Source: Burkholderiaceae bacterium | GTDB lineage: Bacteria > Pseudomonadota > Gammaproteobacteria > Burkholderiales > Burkholderiaceae_C | Assembly (NCBI GenBank): GCA_017992055.1 | Contig: JAGOPK010000007.1 | Coordinates: 1-64,000, forward strand | Reading direction: 5' to 3' | Length of the DNA stretch: 64,000 nucleotides | In this document: positions 11,701 to 23,700 of the stretch, piece after piece | Numbering within the stretch: position 1 is the first letter of the stretch | Layout of the letters: every line of letters starts with the position of its first letter | The notes under the pieces: generated by a model | Told to the model about the DNA's origin: nothing | Seen by the model: the letters and a program-made list of their open reading frames with translations, nothing else | Database searches by the model: none | Made by a program: the position numbers and the translations under genes

Positions 11701-14700
11701 ACTCGGCCGACAGGCGCACCGTGGCGCCCGCGGCATCGGCCGCCAGGGTGCTGGCATCCAGGCGGATGTGGCCGCCGTATTCGCCGGCCGACAGCACCAG
11801 GTCGCCGCTGAGGGCCTGCAGCTCGGTGCGGCTGTCGGCGCTGATGCTGCCGTCGCGTGCACTGCCCTGGCCGGCCAGCACGCTGATGCTGCCGGCCTCG
11901 ACCGTGCCGCTGAGCACCACATGGCGGTCCGACGACAGCGTGGCGCTGGCCAACGTGGCGCCGCTGGCGGCGCCCACGTCGCCGGCCATGCGCAGCAGTT
12001 CGCCGGCCAGCAGGCTGACGCTGGCCGCGGCCTGGCCGTCGGTCTGCGTGCCCACCACCAGGGCCGAGCCGTCCAGGCTCAGCGTGGAGGCGGCATCCAG
12101 CGTGATGCTGTTGCCCGAGACGCGCGTGGTCAGCTGCGCGCCACCGCCGCCGGGCAGGGCCTCGCCGCTGAGGTTGATCAGCGCGCCGGCCGTGATGTCC
12201 AGCGCATCGACGGCCGAGACCTTGCCGCTCAGCGACACATTGGTGCCGGCGTCGATGAGCACATTGCCGGCGCTGATGGAATCGCGGCTGCCTTCGCCGC
12301 GGCCGGTTTCTTCGGTGTAGTAGACCTCGGTGACCAGCTGGGTCTGGGTGGCGTAGACCGGGCGTTCCTCCCACACGGTGACGCTCTGCATGGTCTCGAC
12401 CTTGACCATCTGCGTGCTGGTCTTGTAGACCGGGCGGTAGTCGTACACCGCCTCGGCCTGCGTGGTCAGCGCATAGCTCAGCTGCACGCGCTTGTCGTAG
12501 ACCGGCTTGTCGGTGGCCGTCCAGTCGTAGCGGTAGTTGCTGAAGTCCTCGTAGCGGTAGCCCCAGACCTTGTACGACATGGCGTCGTCGTTCCAGTCGT
12601 CGCTGCCGACACCGTTGACGCTGCCGACCCAGCCGGTACTGCCGGTGAAGTTGGCGTCGCCGTAGTTGTTCTCGCGGTCGAACACCAGCTTGGGTCCGAC
12701 GAAGTTGTTCCACCAGTACAGCTCAAGCCGCTTGGTCTCGCCGCTCAGCGACACCGAGCTGACCTCGTTGTCGTACCAGCCCATGCTGCCGGCCTGGAAC
12801 CAGTCGGCGTCGTAGCGGCCGCCGCCGTAGCTGGCATGCTCGTAGAGGTCGGGACCGCCCCAGAAATTGCGGAAGCCCGGCGCATCGCCGACCTTCACGT
12901 CATAGGTGGTGGTCTGGCTGTTGGCCACGTAGACCAGGCTGGCCACCTCGTTGGCGGCAAAGGCATTGACATAGTCGGACGGGCCGACCACGGTGTTGCT
13001 GGAGCGCACGCCACCGGTGGTGCCGGCGGCGGCGTCGAAGCCGACCGTGAAGTTGCCGTACCACTCGTCGTCGGCGATGACCCAGTCGATGTGGTCGAAG
13101 ACGCCGTTGAAGCGGATGACGCCGTTGCCTTCGCCGACATTGGTGACATAGCCGCCCGAGCCTTCGGCCAGCCAGCCCGAGCCCCAGCCGCCGTTGGTGG
13201 AGCCGGTGACGACGGTGAAGTCCTCGTCGCCGAACCAGAGCACGGCGCCGTTACCGCCGTTGCCCAGGCTCATGATCGAGATCACCGGGTTGATCACCGG
13301 CGTCGAGAAGGTGATGCGCCCGGTGCGGTTGCCCGAGAAGAACGAGATGTACTCGTTGGTGGCCGAGCTGCTGGCCGGCGAGTTGTTGACGCCCGAGCCG
13401 GTGTAGTTGCCCTCGGCCCAGCTCTTGCCGCCCCAGTTCATGCCCAGGGCCTCGCCGGAGAAGGACACGGTCACGCCGGCGGCCGAGCCCGACACCGTGC
13501 TGTAGCCGCCGTTGCGCTGCACGTAGCCGGCGTTGTTCCAGTCCACCCAGTTGATGTTGCCGTCCACGCTGGACGAGCTGACCGCCGAGCCGTCGACGGT
13601 GTTGGTGATGTTGGCGCTGACCGAGGTGCTGCCGCTGTAGTCCCACAGCGGGCGCTGGTTCAGCGTCAGCGTGCTGCTGGACGCCGTGCCCAGCACCGAC
13701 GACAGACCGTTGCTCAGCTGGTAGATGCGCTGGCCATCGGCGTAGTAGCTGACGCGCCAGCTCGCGCCGCCGTTGTCGTAGTCGGTCGCGCCGCTGACGG
13801 TGCTGCTGGTGAAGGCCGAGCCTTCCTGGTTGTACCGGACCTCGGCGCTTTCCTTCCAGGTGCCGACAAACTCGCCGGTGGGATTGGCCACCTGGTCCAG
13901 CGTGTTCCAGCTGCCGTTGTTCTGGCCGTCGTTGGTGGTGTCGCCGGTCAGGTACCTGGCCTCGCCCTGGCTGGCCACGCTGAGGATGGACTCCTGCGCG
14001 CCCTGGGGCATCAGGATGTACTTGTCGCGCCAGTTGGCGACGTCGACGTAGAACACCTCCTGGTCGTTGGTCACGCCACCCGGCTTCCAGCTCGGGTACA
14101 GCGTCTGGCCGTCGCTGCCCACATAGCCTTCGCTCAGCTGGCTGGCCGTGCCGTTGACGGTCTGGTTCAGCTTCCAGTCGCTGTAGTCGAACTGGTAGAT
14201 GGGCATGTAGCCGGTGCTGTTGAGCACGGCCCAGCGCTGGGCATCGGACAGCTGGGTGAAGGCCAGGTAGCGGCTGCTGGAGGCGTTGATGCGGGTGTAG
14301 TCGCCGCTGGGCCGGTCGGCCACGGCCACCTCGCGCACCGGCACCTGCTCGTTGCCGGCATCGGTCCAGTCGACCACCACCGCATACGAGGGCGCGGTGG
14401 CCACGCGGGTGGAGTCGTTGAGGTAATGCACACCCTCGATCAGCACTTCGAGGAACTGGCGGTCGGCCGGCGCATTCGGGTTGTAGTAACCGATCTGCGT
14501 CAGCGTGACGTTCATGGTCTCGTAGCGGCTGCCCACCACCACACGCTCGGTGCCCACCTGCTCGGTGATCTGCGTCGGCGTGTAGGTCACCTGCGGCACC
14601 AGCGTGGAGCCGGCGACGACCTTGACGGTGTCGACCACCACCTCGACCTCGCGCTCGACGGTGCGGTAGTTGGGCCGCAGCACGGTTTCCAGCGTGGCCA

Positions 14701-17700
14701 CCGTGGCATCGGCATCCAGGGTCACCGCGCCGCCGGCGCGCAGCGTGACCGTGCCCACGGCATCGACCACGCCCTGGCCTTCGACCAGGATGCTGCCGCC
14801 GAACAGCTGCGAGCGCAGCACCGTGCCTTCCATGTCGGCACGGGTGGCAGTGGAACGCAGCCCGGCATTGATGGTGATGTCGCCGGCCGACACCAGGGTG
14901 CCGCCGATCTCCACGCTGTTGTTGGCGCTGAGCAGGGCCCGGCCATCGATGCCGGTGACCTCGATGGTGCCGTCGATGTTCATGTCCGGCGCCACGAAGT
15001 GCAGCAGCTTGCCGGCCTTGGCAATGGCCGGGTCCAGGCCCGCCACCACGGCGCGGCCCGACATCTGCAGGTCGTCGCGGGCCGTCAGGTACAGCTCGCT
15101 GTCCACGCCGCTGGCATAGACATAGCTGCCCGACAGCAGGTTGACGTCGCGGCCCTGCACCGTGAGGCTGTCGCGCACGTTGACGTTGCGCATCAGGTTC
15201 ACGTCGCCCGACAGCGACACGATGCGCATGGTGCCCACCTTGGCCCGGCCCAGCGTGGCGCCTTCGACCTCGCGCTCGCCGACCACGCCGGTGACGGTGA
15301 CGCCGTCCACGGCCTCGATGTCCAGCGTGCCGCCGGCGGCGGTGTCCAGCGTGCCGCCGCTGACATAGTCGCCGTTGCCGTCGACGGTGATCTCCTGCAC
15401 ATAGATGCCGACGCCGGAGCTGTCGATGCCGGCGCGCAGCGTCAAGCCATCCTGGGCACGCACGATGCCGCCGATGTCGATGGCCGAGCGCGAGCGCAGC
15501 AGGATGTCCGAGCCGGTGTCGATGGCGCTGACCGCGCCGCGCACCAGCAGGTCGCCGTCGGTCTGGATCGTCAGCTGGCCCTCGACCAGCGCGGCGCTGG
15601 TCGACTGGGTGACGCTGGCGCTGCCGATGTCGGCCTGCTGGCTGGTGGCCAGGGTGCCGCTGAACAGCGTGGTGGTGTCGCCACTCTGGCCCATCACGGT
15701 GATCACCGCGCCATTGCGCGTGGCCGCCAGGCTGCTGGTGTTGTCGATGGCCCGCGTCAGGGCCTTGGCCAGCAGTTCGCGCGTGGCGCCGGCCACGGCA
15801 TCCACGCTGTAGGCCGTGCCATTGACGGTGATGGTGTAGCGCGCGCCGGCCACCGGGTTCCAGCCCGACAGGTCGATGGTGGTGGCGGTGGTGCTGGCCG
15901 TGCCCAGCGCGCCGGCAAAGGCCTGGCTGGCGGCGATCACCGTGCCCACCGGCAGCTGGGCGCCGCCGATGCCGGTGATGGTGACCACCGCGCCATTGCG
16001 CTGGGCCTCGTAGGCCGCCTCGGCGTCGATGGCCGCCACCAGGCGGCCCAGCAGGTCGTCGAGGTTGTCGCCGTCCAGGGCGGTCTGGGCAAAGGCCTGG
16101 CCGCCCACGGTGATGGTGTAGCTGGCACCCGTGACCAGCTTCCAGCCGCCGGCGTCCACCGCGCCCTCGGTCCACTGGCCACCACCGGTGGCATCGACCT
16201 TGACGCTGCTGGCCGCCGTCATTTCGTAACCGATGCCGCCGGCCGCCGTGCCGGACTTCAGCATCACCGAGCCGGTGGCGCTGACCTGACCGCCAAAGCC
16301 ATCGGACAGCCGGCCCACGACCAGCTGGCGCGTGGCCTGGAAGTCCACCGCCGCGGCCTTGCCGGTGGCGGTGGATTGCGGCAGCACGCTGCCGTCGAAC
16401 GTCATGCTCTCGACCGCCGGGTCGTAGCTGAAGATGTGGTCGCGGCCGGCCAGCACCGCGCCCTGGATGTCGATCACCGAGCCTTCGCCGGCGATCACGC
16501 TGGCGGCGCCGCTGCTGTAGATCTGGGCATTGCTGCCGATGCTCAGCACGCCGTCGGCCAGCAGGTCGACGCGGCGGTCGGCCTCGATGATCACCGCGCC
16601 GGCATTGCCGGTGGCGTCGCCCAGGCGGATGGCATCGCCGGCTTCCAGCTTGATGGCATGGCCCAGGGCCTGGGCGCTCAACACCATGTTCCAGATGTCG
16701 ATGTCGTCGGCCGCGGTCACGCGCATCGAACCCAGCAGGCCGATGGCGCCGTGCAGGCGCACATCGTCGGTGGCGCGGATGCTCAGCTCATGGTCGTAGT
16801 CGGCCGAGGTGGCGCCGTTGCTGCGCACCACGCCGGCCACGTCCACGTCGCGGCCGGCCAGCACGATGCTGGCATCGGTCTCCAGCCAGCCGGAGGCATC
16901 GACCGAGCCCGACAGGATGGACAGGTCGCCGCTGATCGAGGCAATCTGCAGCAGGCTCAGCCCGGGGCTGTTCTTGCCGATGGTGTTGCCGATCTCCACA
17001 TTGTTGATGCCGGCAATGACGATGCGGCTGCCCTGGCTCAGCGTCTGGAAGCTGGCCGTGCTGGTGGTGCGCAGGCTGACCTCGCCCTCCTGCACGCGGC
17101 TGCCGGCATTGATGACGATGTCGCGCTGGGCCGTCAGGTCGCCCTTCAGCGTCAGCGAGCCATTGCCATTGATGAAGATGTCGGCATTGGCGCCGCGGGC
17201 GATGAAGTCGCCCTCGATGGTGACGTTGCCCGCCGGGCTCATCATCATCGAGCCGCTCAGCGTCTCGATCAGGCTGGTGGCGGTGAAGTTGACCGCCAGC
17301 GCGCCGGTGGCGCTGGTGCCGGCATACATGTTGATGCCGCTGTGGGCGCGGATCGCACCCGAGATGGTGATGGTGCCGGCCGGCGCATTGGCGCGGCCCA
17401 GGTTGACCACCGAGCCGGCCATCGAGGCATCGATGGCATAGGGCCGCGACGACGCGGTGTCGCCACTGGTGGCCGCGCTGTCGGCAATCTGCGTGAAGCC
17501 CAGGCGCTGGGCACCACCACCGGCCTCGGCGGCGATGCGGATCTCCTGGTTGCCGGTGAACTTGATGCGGCCGTCGTCCAGGCGCGCGGTGACCCGGCCT
17601 GCCAGGGCGCTGGCGGCGATCAGGTCGTTGATGTCCTGGACCAGGAAGCCCAGGCCGTTGTTGCCGGCGCTGCGGTTGCTGGGCAGGGTCAGCACGGCTT

Positions 17701-20700
17701 CGAGATCGACCGTGCCGTTCTCGGCGATCAGCTTGAAGCTGGTGGACTGGCTCAGGTGGCCATCGGCAAACTCGGCAAAGCCGTCGGCCATCAGCTCCTG
17801 GGTCCAGGCCGGCGTCAGCACCGACATGTCGCCGGCCGCCGACAGCGTGATGCTGCTGTTTTCGCGCCAGGTGCGGAACTGCACATTGCCCTGGATCACC
17901 AGGCCTTCGTCGGCCCAGGGGTCGTCGGCCGTCACCGCATGGCTGCTGCGGCCGCCACGCACATCGATGGTCAGGCCGGCCATCAGGTCTCGGCCCAGCG
18001 TGATCTTCTCGTCGGCCAGGATGCGGATGGCCGAATCGCCGTCGAAGGTATTGACCAGGCTGCCCAGGTAGAAGCCGGCCGCGTCATAGCGGTCGACCAC
18101 CTCGCCACCGGCCACCAGCTGGCCCATCAGCCAGGCGTCCTGGGCCGAGTTGATGGTGATCAGGCCATCGGGGTTGGCCACGGCCACCACGGCCGCGCCA
18201 GGCAGGCGCACGCCGATGTGGTCGGCATTGGCACCGCCGGCCAGCGTGATGCTGGCCTTGGCACGCACGCGCGCGCCCACCTCCACCTCGTCGCCATCGT
18301 CGCTGAGGGTGGTCACGCCCAGGTTCAGCTGGCCACCGGCCGTGATGCGCACCACCGACTCTTCATCGGACCAGGCGATGGTCTCGGACGTGAGCCGGCC
18401 CTGGCTGTTGAAGGTCTGCGTGGCCGCGCCACCAGACAGCACCATGCCGCCCAGCGTGACGCCGCCCACGGCCTGGATCTCGACCAGGCCGCCGGATTCG
18501 TCGCTGGTCTCGCCCGCGGCGGTCAGGCCGGCCACGGTGTCGAGGTAGACCGAGACATGGTCGTCGTCGGCCCCCGGCGTGCCGGTGGTGATCAGGCGCA
18601 CCGACTTGGCCGCCGCAATCGCGTTGTTGACCAGGATCTGCTGGCCGGCCGTGACGGTGACGGTGGAATCCGGGCCCAGCCAGGTCACGCCCGAACTGCC
18701 GCGCAGGCCGCCGGCGGTGAGCGCACCATGCAGCTCGACATCGGCCGCGCCGGTGATGCCGATGTGGGCACCGGCCTGCTGCGCAGTCAGTGCCGAAGCC
18801 GCATGCACATAGACGCTGACGCCATCCAGCGGCGCACCGGCGCCCTGGGCGCCACGGCCTTCGAGCGTGATGTCGCCATGCACCTCGGCCTGGCCCTGCC
18901 AGTAGACGCTGCGGTCGGAGCGGATCACCAGGTCCGAGCCCGCACCCAGCAGCTTGATCTGGCCGCCCACCACCAGGGCGTCGTCGGCCACGTCGATGAC
19001 GAAGTCGGCGTTGTCCTGCAGCGTGGTGATGGTGCCGGTGAGCAGGAAGCCCGCGCCACGCTGGCCCAGCAGCGCATGCGGCTCCTGCACCAGCAGGCGG
19101 TCGGTGACGCCGTCGTTGTTGCTGTCCTCGGCATACACCAGGTAGCGGTGCGTGCCATCGTCCAGCAGCCAGCGCTTGGTGGGCACGGCCGGCGCATCAG
19201 GATCGCTGTAGTCGACGGTGAAGCTGGTCACCAGCTGGCGGCCGGTGGCCGCGGCGCTGTTGACATAGACGGTGCCGGTGTGGCGCTCCAGCCCGGCCTG
19301 CTCCAGCACCAGGGCCGCCTGCTCGGGCGTCAGCTGGTCGAACGTGGCATCGGCCGCCGGCACGTCGACGCGGCTCCAGCGGATGTCGTCGTTGTTGTAG
19401 TCCGTGCCCTCGGCAAAGCTCAGGCGCCAGCGCTGCGCGGCCGGTGCATCGGCCTTGTGGAACACCAGGCCGTCCCAGCGGCTGTAGCCCAGCGTGGCCA
19501 GCACGCGCTCCTGCTGGTCCAGCGTGAGGTCGGCCCAGGCCGCATCCACCGCGGCCGGCACCACCGTGCCCCAGTCCAGCGTGGTGGTGTCGAAGGCCGT
19601 GCCTTCGTCAAAGCCCTCCACCACCAGCAGACTGCTGCCGTCCTGCTTGACATAGACCTGGCGGTCGATGATGTCGTAGCCAAGTTCGGCCAGCACGATG
19701 TCGCGCTGGGCGGTGCTCAGGCCTTCGAAGCCCGTGCCGGCGGCCGGCTCGGCGGTGCCGCCGAAATCGATCTTGCTCAGGTCGTAGGCGCCACCGCCCT
19801 CGGCAAAGCCGCTGACCCAGCGCTCGTTCAGCGTGGCATCGGCCTTGAAGAAGTTGACGCCGCTGTAGCGCTCATAACCCAGCGCACGGGCGACCACATC
19901 CTGCTGGGCCTGCGTCAGGCTCTCGAAGGCGGTGCCGGCGGCCGGCGTGCCGGCGGCACCCCAGAAGATGTCCTCGTTGGTGTAGTCGGTGACCAGGCCC
20001 TGGCTGAAGTCGGTGACCAGCTTCTTGCCCGGGTCGGCGCTGTAGTTGAAGAACTGCAGCGCACTGCCGCCGGCCTGCAGCTGGTTCAGCGCCAGCGCCA
20101 CCACCTGCTGCTGGGCGGCCGTGAGGTCGCGGTACTGCACATCGAGGGCCGGACGCAGCTTGGCCGCCACCAAGCGCTGCTGGTCGATGTTCAGCTCGTC
20201 GAAGGGGTTGTGCTCCAGCGCCAGCCGGGCGTCGTCGGTGCTCAGCGTGAACAGCGTGGCCGCCACATCGGTGCGCACGCGCAGCACCACGCTGTCGCTG
20301 CCCACCGGCTGGTCGTTGGGATCGAGCTGGGCCTTGATGACGCTGGCCTCGGCGCTGACCGCCGCCGACACGCTGCCGGTGCCGTTGATGGCCGCGGCCA
20401 GGCCGCGGGCCACGTTGGTGCGCGTGGCCACGTCGGTGGCGCCGATGTCCTCGGCGGTGACGGTGTAGGCCACCCGCTGACCGTTGATGCTGAGCACCAG
20501 CTGCTCGCCGGCGGCATAGCTGCCGTTGAAGGTGAGCCGGTCGGTCTGCACCGGGGCGAACTGCACCACACGGTCGACCACCTCGCGCTGGGCGGTGCTC
20601 AGCTCGGTGTAGAGCGTGCCCGAGGCCGGCTTGGCCACCGTGCCCCAGTCGGCATCGCCGATGGCCAGCGCATAGTTCAGCGTCGAGGCGTCGATCCACT

Positions 20701-23700
20701 CCTGCAGCGGCACGCCGCGGTAGTCGAAGCTGGCCGCCGACCAGGCGTCCAGCGGGATCTGGTCATAGTCCCACAGATAGCCCAGGGCATTGGCCACCAC
20801 CAGCTTTTGCACGCCGCTGAGGGCGGCAAACGAGGTACCGGCGGCCGGGGCGGCCACGCCGGCGCCCGCCCAGTCGATGTCGGCATTGTTGTAGTCGGCC
20901 GAGATGCCCTGCAGGAAGCCGCTGCGCACGGCCTGGCTGGCGGCGGCATTGGCGTTGTAGAACACCGTGCCGGCGTAGCGTGCATAACCCAGCGAGTCGG
21001 CCACCGCCTGCTGCTGGGCGGCGCTGAGCGACGCGAAGGCCGTGCCCGCGGCCGGTCGGCCGGCCGCGCCCCAGGCCACGCCGTCCAGCGTATAGGCCAC
21101 CACCGGGCCATTGGCGATGGTCTGGAAGAACTGGCCGGTGCTGGGGTTGAAGAAGCCGCCGTTGGTGTAGACGGTGTAGCCATTGGCCACGGCGATGGCA
21201 TTGCGCGTGGCCTCGGGCAGGTCGGCAAAGGCCACGTAGTTGGCCACCGAGACGACGTTGGCGCCATTGCCCAGCACCAGCTCGCCGCCGCCGAACAGCG
21301 CACGCAGGTCACCGTGCACCGTGCCGGCATTCAGGGCCGCGGTCACCGCGGCAATGCTGGCCGCATCGCTGATCTGCACCGGTGCGCCCAGCACCTCGTA
21401 GGTGTTGCCCGGCAGGGTGTTGAAGTAGTCGGCGAACTCGTCGGTGACCTCGCCGGCGTCCAGCGTCATCGCGCCCGAGGCGGTCAGCGAGCCGGCCAGC
21501 GTCAGCTCGCCGGCGGTGCTCAGCACCAGGGTGGAATCGACGCCGGTGCGGTAGGCCTGGGCGTTGTCGTCGAAGCGTGCGCCCGAGACCACGGCGCTGC
21601 CCGACAGCACATGGATGAAGCTGCCCGCGGTCAGCGTGATCGCGCCGCGGTCGTGGCGCGTGGCCACGGTGCCGCCTTCCAGCAGGGTCAGGCCGGTGCC
21701 GGCGTTGACGGTGATGCTGGCATCGGCGCCGTTGTTGACGCCGGCAAACAGGCCGGTGGCCGAGACCACCGAATGCGAGGTGACGATGTTCAGCACGCTG
21801 CCACCGGCCAGCGTCTGCACCGTGCTGCCCTGGTCGGCGGTGAAGCTGTTGATCTGATCGCCGTAGGTGACGAAGCCGCCCGAGCCGGTGCTGCCGGTGA
21901 CGCGGATGTCCAGCAGATGCTCGGCAATGGCCCAGCCCTGGACCAGGATCTGCTCGTCGACCTCCAGACGGAGTTCGGGTGCGGTGATGCCCGAATCGGG
22001 CGCGCCCATGGGCGCATGGATGTTCTGGCGCTCGATCTTCAGCGCACGCGCATCCAGCGTCAGCGCCTGCGAGGCCTGCACATCGCCGACGATCTCGATG
22101 CGGTCGCCAACGATGCGGGTGATGTCGTCCAGCCGCGCCGAGAAGGTGAACAGGCCGGTCAGGCCGTCCTCGATGTCGCCGATGCGCACCAGCACGCCGG
22201 GCGCCACATGGCCGATGGCGATGGACGAGAAGCCGTCGGCCAGGGCCGACAGGTCGCGCATGCTCAGATCGAAATAACCGGATGAGCCGGCCAGCGAGCT
22301 GTCCACGCCATAGGCCGATTGCGCGGCACTGCCCAGACGGTAGTTCTGCGCCGTGGCCTGGGTGCGCAGGGTCAGCGCACCGCTGGAAATGACCTTGTTG
22401 TCGCCGGAGGCGAAGTCCACATCGTCGGCGACGATGGTGATGAAGCCGCCGCCCGCGCCGGTGCTGATGACGCCCGAATCCAGCGACAGCAGGGCCTCGC
22501 GGCCTGCCAGGGCCACGTCGATGTGGCCGCTGGGCGTGGACAGGCCGCCATTGGCCCTGCCGGCGGTGACCAGGCTCAGGCTGTCGGCCTCGCGCAGCAC
22601 GATGTCGTCGGTGGCCGCGCCGGCCGTGCCGCGGTTGACCACGCTCAGCTCGGCCAGCTCGGTGTTCAGCGTGCCGTTGATGCCGGCCGCCGAGACGCTG
22701 AACAGGGCCTGCGGCGCCACCAGGCGGGCCTGGGTCACGTCCAGCACGCCGGCCGCGTCCAGCACCAGGTCGACCTTGCCCCAGCTGGCATTGCTGCCGC
22801 TGCGCAGCGCGGTGACGGCCGCGCTGTCGTTGAGCGTGACCTGTTCCAGCGAGTCGTCGAAGGACACGCTGCGCACCAGGCCGGCGCCGGTGGTGACCAC
22901 CAGCGCATGGTCGTTGAGCTGGATCGGCGCGGTGGAGGTGAAGCTGTCCAGCACCAGGCGGTCGTTGCCGGTGCCGCCGATCAGGTTGAGCACGCCGGAG
23001 AGCGTGGTCGTGATCAGGTCGTCGCCGGAGCCGGCATCCACCGTGTCCAGCGTGCCGTTGATGCGGATGACATCGTTGCCGCCGCCACCGAAGATGGTGT
23101 TCTCGCCGGCGCCCATGTCGATGAACTCGGCGCCCTCGCCGCCGACGAAGCGGTCGTTGCCGTCGCCGCCCCAGAAGTACAGGCCGCTGCGCGTGCCGCC
23201 GACGAACTCGTCCTTGCCCGCGCCGCCGCGGATGTTGCTGCCCGCGGCGCCGCCCAGGATCATGAAGCCGTCGTTGCCGGCGCCGCCGTCGAAGTCCAGC
23301 GTGGCATTGACACGCTTGTCCACATAGACGAAGTCGTTGCCCTTGCCGCCGTAGGCGACGATGCGCCGCACCTGCGAGGCGCTGTAGGTCTCGGTCTCGC
23401 CCAGCGAGCGCACGATGATCTGCGAGCCGTCCTGGTTGGTGTCGACGTTGAACGACTCGTTGATGGTGTCGTCGTACAGGTCGCCGCTGCCATAGCGACC
23501 CGACTGGTCGCCCATGTGCAGGTACAGCGTGCCGTCGCTGGCCAGGTGGCTGATGTCGGGCGGCGCGCCCCAGCGCCAGGTGTAGCTGCCCGAGATGGTG
23601 ATGCCCATCACCGTGGCGCGTGCGGCCAGGTAGGCCGAGGCCGGCGTGATGTCGATCTCGCCGCGGAAGCCGGCGATGGTGAAGTCGATCTCGAACAGGC

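Noticed and set aside
13251-16175. Minus-strand 974-codon frame (also 5187-7235, 11526-12713, 28644-30311 and 35316-36614)
   Set aside because: They are out-of-frame readings of the same strand as the giant gene, rich in Arg/Gly/His with no domain, and the giant frame is continuous through them.
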